Below are positions 17,401 through 29,400 of a stretch of DNA of 64,000 bases, piece by piece (position 1 is the stretch's first letter; every line of letters begins with the position of its first letter). The notes under the pieces are model-generated. The model saw nothing but the letters and a program-made list of their open reading frames with translations. It was not told the DNA's origin and ran no database searches. A program made the translations under genes and the position numbers. Source of the DNA: Verrucomicrobiaceae bacterium (GTDB taxonomy: Bacteria > Verrucomicrobiota > Verrucomicrobiia > Verrucomicrobiales > Verrucomicrobiaceae); NCBI GenBank assembly GCA_019694165.1, contig JAIBCL010000022.1:1-64000 (forward strand). Direction: 5' to 3'.

Positions 17401-20400
17401 GGCGGAACGGTGTCGTGGCGTCAACTGGCCGACCGCGTGGCGGTAACGTTCCAAGGTGTGCCAGAATACAACACGACGAACTCGAACGACTTCCAGATCG
17501 AGCTGTTTTTCGATGGCCGCATCCGCATTAGCTGTCTGGCCATTTCCGCAGTGGATGGCTTGATCGGTTTGTCGCAAGGCACCGGCACGCCGGCGAACTT
17601 CGTGATGAGCAACTTCAACACGTATCCCACGTCTGGCGGTGGCGGCGCGGCGACGTTGGCGCTCTCCGCTCCGGCCACCTCCACCGAAGGCGCGGGCGTG
17701 CTCACGGGGCAAGGCTCGGTGACCTTGTCCGCCTCACAGGCGTCCGATGTGGTGGTCACGCTGGCTTCGACGAATACGAACGAAATCACCGTGCCCACCA
17801 GCGTCACGGTTCTCGCCGGCCAGACGAGCGCGACGTTTGACATCACGGTCATTGATGACGCGCTGCTCGATGGCACGCAGAGCGTGATCCTCACGGCGGG
17901 CGCATCGGGCTTTGCCACGGTGTCGCGCGTGATGGCGGTCAACGACAATGACGGAACCGGCGTGTTGACGATCTCCGCGCCGGCTTCGACGACCGAGGGC
18001 GCGGGCAGCATCAATGCCACGCTTACGCTCAGCGCGGCACCTGCGGGGCCGCTGCCCGTGACGATGTCATCGAGCGACGCCACGGCCATCGCCGCGCCAG
18101 CGACGGTCGTGGTGCCGGCCGGGCAGACGACGCTGAGCTTTCCGCTGACGGTGGTGGATGACAACAAGATTGACGGCCCGCAGACCGCGACGGTGACGGC
18201 GCATGTGAACGGCTGGACCGACGGCGCGACAGGCACGATCACAGTCGCGGACAATGAGAATACCAACCTCGCCATCACGCTGCCCACCAGCGTGACGGAA
18301 GGCGGCACGGGCACGGGCACCGTGGTCATCTCGGGCACGCTGCCATCGGCGCTCGTGGTTGCGCTTTCATCGGACACGACCTCGCGCCTGACCGTGCCGG
18401 CCACGGCCACCATCGCGGCGGGCGCGACATCGGCGTCCTTCACCCTTGCCGCGCCGAACAACACGCTCACCGACGGCAGCGCGACCGTGGCCGTGAGCGC
18501 GAGCGCATCCGGCTTCACCGGCGCGAGCTTCAACACCACGGTGCTGGACAATGACGTGCACCATTACTCGTTCGGCACCATCGCCTCGCCGCAGACACGG
18601 GGCGTGCCCTTCAGCGTGACGATCAATGCGCTCGATGTGAACGGCGTGACCATCGCCAGCTACACCGGCACGCCGTCGCTCACCGGCGCGGGCACTGGCG
18701 GCGCGGTCACCGTCACGCCCACGACGACGACCGCCTTCGTCGCAGGCGTGTGGACGGGGAATGTGACGGTTGGGACGTTTGACTCCAACGTGGTGCTCAC
18801 CGCGAGCGATGGCTCAGGCCACACCGGCGCGAGCAATGCGTTCAATGTCACCACCGGCGCGCTGCATCACTTCGCCTGGAACACGCAGGCGGCGCGCGCG
18901 GTGAACGCACCCGTGAGCGCCACGATCACGGCGCAGGACGCGGGGAACAACACGCTGACCGGATTCACCGGCACGACGGCATTGAGCGGCTACGTGCTGA
19001 TACCGCAGACCTCGGGCATTGTGATCAGCGAGGTGAATCCGAACACGCCGGACGAAGTGGAGTTCAAGAACATCGGGACAGGCAGCGTCGATATCTCCGG
19101 CTGGCAAATATACCTCTATGACAATGTGTCGTGGCCGGCGCCCATGTCGGTGTTCACAATTCCATCGGGCACCATCTGTGCGTCTGGCGAAATATTCAGG
19201 CTTCAGGAAAACGGCACCTCGCCGGGCGCCTACCCGTTGTTCTACAAAGGCGCCAATGTTGACTGGACCTCGGCCGCCGGATCACAGTGCGCCGTGTTGT
19301 TGCGCAATGCGGCGGGGACGCCGGTGGATTTTGTCGCCGCCGCCGCATCGACGCCAGCAAGCATAACGTCGCCGCAGGCAATTCCATCGGCCCAATGGAC
19401 CGGGGCGCAGGTCGCCGGGCCGACGAACACAGCCTACGATTACCAGCGCATCGGCAGCACCGACGGCAACACGGCTGGCGACTGGACGACGGCCACACCC
19501 GGCATCGGCACCACGAACACCGGGCAGACATTTCCATTTTCCGCGCCGGCTGCCGTGTTCATCACGCCCACGATCAGCGGAGCGTTCACCAGCGGAGTCT
19601 GGACGGGCAACGTTGCGGTGCTCCAGCCTGCGCAGCAGATGAGGCTGCGCGCTGATGACGGCTCGGCGCACGTCGGCGACAGCAATGCCTTCGACGTCTT
19701 CGGCACGCTCTCGCTCTCGGTGCCGGCGAGCGCGCCGGAGGGTTCCGCGCCTGTCACGGGCACCGTGTCGGTTTCCTCCGCACCGGCGGGCGATCTCACC
19801 GTGACGCTCACGAGCAGTGACATCACGGCGGCGACGGTGCCGGCGACGGTGACCATCCTCTCCGGGCAGACGAGCGCGACCTTCCCGATCACCATCATCG
19901 ACGACGCCGCCATCGACGGCACGCAGGTGGCCGCGATCACCGCGCACATCACGAGCTGGGCGGATGCCACGGCAAACATCAGCGTGCTCGACAACGAGAC
20001 GCTCTCGCTGGCGGTTTTCGTGCCCGGGACGATCGCCGAAGGCACCACGGCCACCGGCACGGTGTCCGCTTCGGGTACGGTGGCCGCCGCGCTGACGGTG
20101 AACCTCGCCTCGGACAACACCCCGCGCCTCACGGTGCCGGCGACGGTCACCATCGCGTCCGGCACGGCCTCCACCACATTCACCGCCACGGCGGTGGACA
20201 ATGCGCTGACCGACGGCTCCGCTCCTGCGACTGTCACGGCTGCGGCGTCAGGCTACACCAGCGGCAGCAGCACGACCACCGTGCTGGACAACGACGTGCA
20301 TCACTTCGGCATCTCGGCCATCGCCGCGCCGCAGACCAAGGGCGTGCCCTTCGCCGTGACGATCACGGCATATGACTCGGCGAACAACGTCCTCACCGGC

Positions 20401-23400
20401 TACAACGGCGCGCCGGCGCTCTCGGCCGCGGGCACGGCCGGCTCAGTCGTCATCTCACCTACGAATGCCAGCGGATTCATCAGCGGCGTGTGGGCCGGCC
20501 AGGTCACGGCATACGGGACGGACACGAATGTCGTCGTGACCGTGAACGACGGCGCGGGCCACACGGGAGCGAGCAACACCTTCAACATCATCAACCCGAC
20601 GAGCGTGCTCACCGTGGTGGAACCAGTCACGCCGCTCTCGATTTATCCGGGGCAGAACCCGCGCGCGCCGCTCGTCGTGGGCGCGGACGGCAGCCTCTAC
20701 GGCACCACGCAGACCGGCGGCGGCAGCAATCAGGGAACCGTCTTCAAGATCACGACCGCCGGCGTGATGACCACGCTGGTGAACTTCTACGGCGCGAACG
20801 GCATGCAGCCTTATGCGGGGCTGGTGCTTGCCAGCGACGGCAATTTCTACGGCACGACGAGCGCGGGCGGGGCGAACAACCTTGGCACCATCTTCAAGAT
20901 GACGCCCTCCGGCGTGCTCACCACGCTGGTGCATCTGAGCACATCCACAGGCACCGCGCCGCGCGCGCCGCTCGTGCAGCACACAGATGGCAACTTCTAC
21001 GGCACGACGAGCGCGGGCGGCAGCAGCAGCTCGGGCACCATTTTCAAGATGACTTCCGCAGGCGTGCTCACGGTGCTGGTGAATTTCACCGGCACAGGAA
21101 GCACGGCCTATGGCTCTTCATGCCAGGCAGGACTGATCAAGGGCACGGATAACAACCTCTACGGCGTCACCTCGGCCGGCGGGAGCGGCGGCGGATTCGG
21201 AACGGTGTTCAAGGTCACCACGGGCGGCACATTCACGTCGCTGGCTTCGTTCACCGGCACCACGGGCGCCGCCCTTGGCTCCGCGCCTCTGGCCGCGCTG
21301 CTGCAGGCGGCCGACGGTAATCTCTACGGCACCACGAGCGCGGGTGGCACGGGCGGCTTCGGCACCGTGTTCAAGATCACCACTGCGGGCGTGTTCACAA
21401 ATCTGCTGAGCTTCACGAACACCACGGGATCGTTCCTCGGCAACAACCCGCAGAGCGCGCTGATCCAGTGGAGCGATGGCAATCTCTACGGCATGACGAA
21501 CACCGGCGGTGCCAACAGCATCGGCACCATTTTCCGCGTGACCACGGCCGGCGTCCTCACCACGCTGCGCAGCCTCGTCTCCAGCACCGACGGCGCGAAT
21601 CCGTATGGCGCGCTCGTGCTGCACAGCGACGGAAATTTCTACGGCACCGCGAACGCAGGCAGCACGCAGGCGCGCGGAACCGTCTTCCGCTTCGCGCCGG
21701 GCACGAGCACCTTCACACGCATCCTGAGCTTCACCATCAGCCCGCCCTACATGAAGAACATGATCCTCGCCTCGGACGGGAACTTCTACGGCGGCGCGGC
21801 CAACGGCAACGCCGGTCTCGGCAGTGTCTTCAAGCAGACGCCGGCCGGCGTCTTCAGCACGCCGGTGAACTTCATCAGTAACAACTTCGGCGCGCCGTAT
21901 CTGCTGGAGGGCACGGATGGCAACCTCTACGGCACGCAGCCGACGGAAAGCTCGAACGGCGAGGTCTTCCGGTTGAGCTTCGCGGGCGGCAAGACGACGC
22001 TGGCCACCTTGACCGGCACGAGCGCGCCCTCGCCGGGCACCACCATCATCGCGGGCATGATCGAGGCGACTGACGGTTACCTTTACGGCGTGACATCAGG
22101 CGGCGGCACCGGCGGCGGATTCGGCACGGTGTTCAAGGTTTCCCCGGGCGACGGCACTTTCACCTCGCTCACATCCTTCACAGGCACATCCGGCATCGCT
22201 CCGGGCTCCACACCGCAGACAAAGCTCGTCGAAGGTGCGGACGGCGCGCTCTACGGCACCACGCAGAGCGGGGGAGCGGGGAATTTCGGGACGGTGTTCA
22301 AGGTCAGCACCGGCGGAGTGATGGAAAACATCGTGCAGTTCACTGGCACGACGGGAGGGTACCTTGGCACGTCGCCAAACTCAAACCTGCTGCTGGCGGG
22401 CGACGGCAATTTCTACGGCACCACCTCGACGGGCGGCACCGGAAACTTTGGCTCGATCTACCGGATCGCCCCTGACGGCACCTTCACCTCGCTGGTCAGC
22501 TTCACCAGCACCAGCGGCTCGTATCTTGGCTCCACGCCGACGACGAATCTCGTGCAGGGCAGCGATGGAAACCTCTACGGCACGACGACGGGCGGCGGCA
22601 GTGGTGGCGGCAACGGCACCGTCTTCAAGCTCGCCCTGCCATCGGGCACGTTCACCTCGCTCGTGAGCTTCACGGGCACGAGCGGTGCCGCGCCGGGTGC
22701 CACGCCGCACGCAACGCTGAGGCAGGGAGCTGACGGCTATTTCTACGGCACTACATCAGGCGGCGGCTTCTTCGGCCTCGGCACGGTCTTCCGCGTGAAT
22801 GCGGCGGGCATCTTCCAGAGCTTGTACCAGTTCGGCACGAACAACGACGGCGGCTCGCCAAACCTCAACGGTTCCAGTTCGTTCCCGGAAGCGTACCGGC
22901 TCGTCGCGGGCGGCGACGGCTATCTTTATGGCACGAATGGCTCGACCGTCTTCCGCGTGCATCAGCAGCCGGCGATCCAGAGCGTGGCGGCATCCGGCGT
23001 CACCACCACGGGTGCCACGCTCAATGGCAGCGTGACACCGAATCAGGACGGCGCGACGGCCTACTACCAATACGGCGTGAACACGAACTACGGATCGCAG
23101 ACCGCGCCGCAGACACTCGCGGCCGGCACGGCCGCCGTGCCGGTAAATGCATCGCTCGCAGGGCTGCTGCCCGGCACGGTGTATCACTACCGCCTGGTCA
23201 CCGTCACCTCGCAGGGCACGTTCTACACGGCGGATCAGACCTTCGCCACGGCAGGAGCGCCGCTGGTGATCACAGGATCGCTCGTCGTTGCGGCGCAGAC
23301 AGGATTCTCGCTCGATGGCGTCGTGAATCCGCTCGGCAGCGCCACGAGCTATTATTTTGAATACGGTGCCGACACCTCGTACGGCGCCTCGACGACCACG

Positions 23401-26400
23401 CAGAGCGCCGGCAGCGGAGTGAACGGCGTGCCGGTGAGCACCACGGTGAACGGCCTCGTCGCAGGCACGACGTACCACGTCCGCCTCGTGGCGACGAACA
23501 GCGTGGGCACGACCAATGGCGATGACCAGACGATCACCACCTTCGCCGCCAGCAGCGCCACGGTGCAGCCGATGGCGCAGCATTTGAACACGGGCACCTC
23601 TCCGCTCGCATCTCTTTTCAAAGGCGCGGACGGCGCGTTCTATGGCACCACGTCCACGGGCGGCACGTTCGGATCGGGAACGGTGTTCCGCATGTCCCAG
23701 GGCGGCACGCTTGCCACGCTCGCCAACTTCTACAACAACACCAACGGCGCGCTCAGCGGCTCGAGTCCGCAGGCCGCTCCGGTGCAGGGCGCGGACGGAA
23801 ACTTCTACGGCACGACGAACAGCGGCGGCGCATTCGGCAGTGGCTGCATCTACAAGATGACGCCGGCCGGCCAGGTGACGGTGCTGGTGAGTTTCCGCAG
23901 TACGAGCGTGCCGCTCGGGTCGAATCCAGCCGCCATGCTCGCCCTCGGTGCCGACGGCAATTTCTACGGCACCACGCAGAATGGCGGCAGTTCATCCTTG
24001 GGCACCATCTTCAAGGTCACGCCGGCGGGCGTGCTCACCACGCTGGTAAGCTTCACTGGCACGACGGGCGCAAACCTGGGTTCCAGTCCGCGCGCCGGCC
24101 TCACTCTGGGTGCGGATGGAAACTTCTACGGCACCACCGCCACGGGTGGTGCGGGCGGGTTCGGCACCATCTTCAAGGTCACACCCGCGGGCGTGTTCAC
24201 CACGCTCGTGCAGTTCACGGGCACGGCGGGATCGTATCCCGGTTCCACGCCTCTTGGCGCGCTGGTGCTCGGCGCGGACGGAAACTTCTACGGCACCACG
24301 AGCCTCGGCGGCGCGAGCAACCTCGGCACCGTCTTCAAGCTCACTCCGGGCGCCACCTTCACCCAGCTCGCCACCTTCACCGGCACCACCGGCGCGGTGC
24401 CCGGCGCGACGCCGAAGGGCGCGCTCATCCAGATGGCGGACGGCAATTTCTACGGCACCACGCAGACCGGCGGCACGGGCAATTTCGGCACCGTCTTCCA
24501 GATCACGCCCGCCGGCGTGCTCACCCCCCTGGTGCATCTCACCGGCACCACCGGCGCGGCGTTGGGCACCACGCCGCAGGGTGCGCTCGTGGCGGGTTCT
24601 GATGGAGCGCTGTATGGCACCACAAACGCGGGCGGCCTCTACAATTTGGGCAGCGTCTTCCGCGTCACGACCTCCGGCTTGTTCAGCACGCTGGTGAACT
24701 TCACCGGCTCGCCGTCGTTCGGCCGCTTGATCCAAGGCGGCAACGGCGCGCTGTATGGTGCCACGCTCTCCACCGGTGGTGCCAGCGGCTACGGCACGCT
24801 TTTCTCCGCGCCTATCTCCGGCGCGCCGCTCGCGCGTACCACGCTCGCTCCGGTGTCCGGCACCACGGCGCTCAACGCACGCGCGGGCCTGCTCCTCGGA
24901 GCGGATGGCAATTACTACGGCACCACGGTGGCTGGCGGGGCGATCAACAGCGGCTCCGTCTTCTCACTCACGCCAGCCGGGGTTTACACCACTCTCCTGA
25001 GTTTCACTGGCACGAGCGGTGCCAATCCCGGATCGAGTCCGCAGGCGGCCCTCATCCTCGGCGCGGACGGCAATTTCTACGGCACTGCTTCGGGCGGCGG
25101 CAGCAGTTCATCGGGCATCGTGTTCAAAATGACGCCGGCGGGCGCGCAGACCACGCTGGTAAACTTCACCGGCACCGGCGGCGCGGCCCTCGGCTCCAGT
25201 CCGCAGGGACCGCTTACGCTCGGCAGCGACGGCAATTACTACGGCACCACGACCACCGGCGGCACGGGCGGCAGTTTCGGCACCGTCTTCAAAATGACTC
25301 CCGGCGGCGCGCTCACCACACTGGTGAATTTCACCGGTGTGACAGGTGCGGCCCTCGGCTCCTCGCCGCTCGGCGTGCTGGCACAAGGCGCGGATGGAAA
25401 CTTCTACGGCGTCACTTCGTCCGGCGGCCTGAATTCTCTCGGCTCGGTCTTCAGGGTCACGCCCGCGGGCGTGTTCACCAGTCTTGCCAGCTTCACCGGC
25501 AACACCGGTGCTCTGCCGGGATCGACACCGACCGGCGGCCTCTTCCCCGGTGCGGATGGCTGCCTCTACGGCGTCACTTCCTCGGGTGGCGCATACGGAA
25601 CCGGCGTGCTCTTCCGCCTCTCCCCGGACGCTGCCGTCACCACGCTCTGGTCCTTCAGCGGACGCACGGACGGCATCACGCCGAACAATGGACTCGCCTT
25701 CGCAAGCGACGGAAAGTTCTACGGCGGCAATGCCTCGGAAATCTATCGCTTCACGCCACCGCCGGTGGTGCTGACCGGGGCCGCGACAAACGTCCAGGCA
25801 AACAGCGCCACGCTCAACGGCTCGATCACCGGTGAGGGCTACGACGGCACGCTGCACTTCGAGTACGGCCCCACCACCAGCTACGGCAGCAATACGGACG
25901 AGCAGGACTTCGCGCACGGAGTCGCGCCGCAGTCCGTGAGCGCCGCGGTCACGGACTTGCAGCCCTTCCTCACGTACCACTGCCGCCTCGTGGCCTTCAC
26001 TTCGCTCGGCGCCACCTACGGCCAGGATCAAACGTTCACCACGCCCAGCACCGTCAACTTCAACGACAGCACCGACGTGCCGCTGGTGAACGATGGATTC
26101 AATCCCGCAGGCCAGACGCTCGGCATCTCCCTCGGCTTCGCGCCCGCGCCGGGCACGATCTTGAGGCTCGTGAGCAACACCGGCTTCACACCCGTGGCCG
26201 GCACCTTCAACAACCTGCCGGACGGCGGCACCATCACCGCCACCTTCGGCGCGCAGACCTATCTCTTCGTCATCAATTACAACGGCGGCGATGGCAATGA
26301 CGTCACCCTGACGCTCGTCACGCAGGCCATCAACTTCCCGGCGATCCCGAACAAGCTCACGACCGACGCACCGTTCACCCTCGGCGCCACTGCCACCAGC

Positions 26401-29400
26401 GGCCTGCCCGTGACTTATGCCGTCACGTCGGGAGCCGCGTCTGCGAGTGTATCCGGAGGCACCGTCACCCTCACCGGCACCGCCGGCATCGTCTCGATCA
26501 CCGCCACGCAGGCCGGCGATGGCGGAGCCTTCGGGCCCGCGCCGCAGGTGACGCGGACGTTTGCCGTCGTCGCCGGCTCCCAGTTCATCAAGCTTTCGAG
26601 CAGCAAGTACTTCTACCAAGTGACTGCCGGCATCAAGGCCGATGGCACTCTTTGGTCCTGGGGCTACGGCATCTACGGCCAGTTGGGCAACGGCAGCACC
26701 GCAACCACCTACACACCCACGCAAGTGGGAACCGCGACGAACTGGTCGTCAGTCAGCGTCGGCGGCCAGCATGTCCTCGCCACCAAATCCGACGGCACGC
26801 TCTGGGCATGGGGTTACAACGGCTACGGCCAGCTCGGAGACGGTACGAACACGCAGCGTAACAGCCCGGTGCAGATCGGTACGCTGACCACCTGGTCTGC
26901 CGTAGCAGCCGGCTACTCGCACTCGCTGGCCCTCAAGACCGACGGCACACTTTGGGCGTGCGGCTACAATACCGACGGGCAGCTCGGCCAGGGCACGTCG
27001 GACTCATTGACCACGCACACCGCCCTCGTGCAGGTGGGCACTGCCACAAACTGGTCTGGCATCGCTTCGGGCAATTACCACCTGCTCGCCACGCGCACCG
27101 ACGGCACGCTCTGGGCCTGGGGCTACAATGCATTCGGACAGATCGGCAACGCATCGACCACCTCCGCCACGTCGCCGGTGCAGATCACCTCCGCCACGAA
27201 CTGGAGCAGCATCTCCGGCGGCTACTATCACAGCCTCGCCACGCGCGCGGATGGTACGCTCTGGGCCTGGGGCCGCAATACCGAAGGCCAGATCGGCGAT
27301 GGCACCACCACGCAGCGCACCAGCCCGCTGCAAATCGGCGCCGCGACGAACTGGCAGAAGGTGATGGCCGGCGGCTTCGACAGCATGGCGTTGAAGACCA
27401 ACGGCACCTTGTGGAGCTGGGGATCGAACTTCTACGGCCAGCTCGGCCAGGGCGTCAGCGACGCCACTGTGCATGGCACCACGCCCACGCAAGTCGGCAC
27501 GGCCACGAACTGGTCGCTGGTCGCACCCGGCTACTACCACACCGTTGCAACGCGCAGCGATGGCACCACTTGGTCGTGGGGCAACAATACGAGTGGTGAA
27601 CTCGGCTACGCCACCGCCAACAAGCTGCTGCAACCGGTTGCCGCCCAGTTTGGCGCTGTCGCATCAGCGTCCGGTGGAAGCGGACACACCGTCATCCTCA
27701 AGCCCGATGGTACCCTTTGGCTTGCGGGCTACAACAGCGACGGCCAGCTGGGCATTGGCAGCACCGACTCTGGCGAGCATCCAGTGCTCGTTCAGCCGCT
27801 GCCGGGCACCCGCTGGATCAGTGCCTCGGCCGGAGGTAATCACACGGCTGCCGTCCGCAATGACGGCACCCTTTGGACATGGGGATACAATAACTACGGT
27901 CAACTTGGCGACGGCACCACGGTATCACGCAGCACCGCCGGACAAGTCGGCACGGATGCCAACTGGGTCAGTGTCGCCTGCGGCTTCTATTTTACCATCG
28001 GGCTGCGCGCGGACGGCACGCTTTGGGCCTGGGGATACAACAGCGACGGGCAGATGGGCAACGGCACCACAAACACCACAGGCCAGTTCGCTCCCGTCCA
28101 GGTCGGGACCGCCACGAATTGGGCCTCCGTCACCTGCGGCGGGTATCATGTGTTGGCGACGAAGCAGGACGGCAGCCTGTGGGGCTGGGGACGTAACATC
28201 GACGGACAACTCGGCGATGGCACCACCACCAGCCGTAGCAGCCCGGTGCAAGTGGGCAGCGCCACGACTTGGCGAGCCATTTCCGCCGGCCAGTATCACA
28301 CCATCGCCACACGCACCGACGGCACGCTCTGGGCCTGGGGATACAATGGATTCGGCCAGATCGGCGACGGCACCAACACCAGCCGCAGCAGTCCGGTGCA
28401 GATCGGCACCGGCACGACATGGAAGAGCGTCGGCGCGGGATTCTACCACAGCGTGGCAACCAAGACCGACGGCTCGCTTTGGACCTGGGGCTACAACTTC
28501 TACAACCAGCTCGGCGATGCCGGCACCACCAACCGCAACAGCCCCACGCGCGTGGGCACCGGCAGCGGCTGGAGCAATGCCTTCCGGACGTTCAACCACT
28601 TCACCCTCGTCACCAGCGGTGATGAGAGCCTGTGGGGCTGCGGTTACACGCCCTACGGGCAGACCGGCTACGCCTGGCGCAATCAGCTCGTGCCCGACAC
28701 CGTGATCCCCGGCCTCAGTGCTCCGCAGACGGTGGCATTCCCCGCCGTGCCGCGCACGCCGGTCGGCAGCACCGTCACGCTCGCCGCCACGAGCAGCAGC
28801 GGGCTGCCGGTACGCTACATCATCAGCGGCCCCGGCGTGCTCACCGACGCCCGCGTCACCGTCACCGGTCCCGGCATGATCTCCGTCTTCGCCTGGCAGC
28901 CGGGCGACAATTTCTTCCAGTCCTCCGACATGGCCGTGCAGTACATCAATCCCCCCGCGCCCGACATCGCCATCGAGCAGCCGGAGGGTGCCGGTCTCAC
29001 AGACGGCGTCTCGACCGTTGATTTCGGCGCGCCGCTGCCCACGCAAAACACCACGCGCACCTTCACCATCCGCAACACGGGCGATGCCACGCTCACCATC
29101 ACCACCGCGACGATCGACGGCGCAAACTCCGGCGACTTCGCCGTCGGCACCCTGCCCTCCACGCTCGCGCCCGCAGCCAGCGCGACATTCACCGTGACCT
29201 TCACGCCTCCCGCGCTCGGCACCCGCACGGCGGTGCTGCACATCGCCTCCAACGATACCCACGAAACCCCCTTCGACATCGCGCTCGCCGGCGTCGGCGC
29301 CACCGAAATCGAATCGTGGCGGCAGCAACATTTTGGCAGCGCCGCCAACAGCGGCAGCGCCGCCGACAACGCCGACCCCGACGGCGACGGCATCAAGAAC

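Noticed and set aside
20605-25765. Regularly spaced repeats that could suggest CRISPR
   Set aside because: The units are about 150 bases, diverged, in frame and encode the TIGR03803 motif.
25108-26724. 538-codon antisense frame under the giant gene
   Set aside because: It mirrors repeat DNA, is Arg/Gly/Ala-rich and shows no domain.
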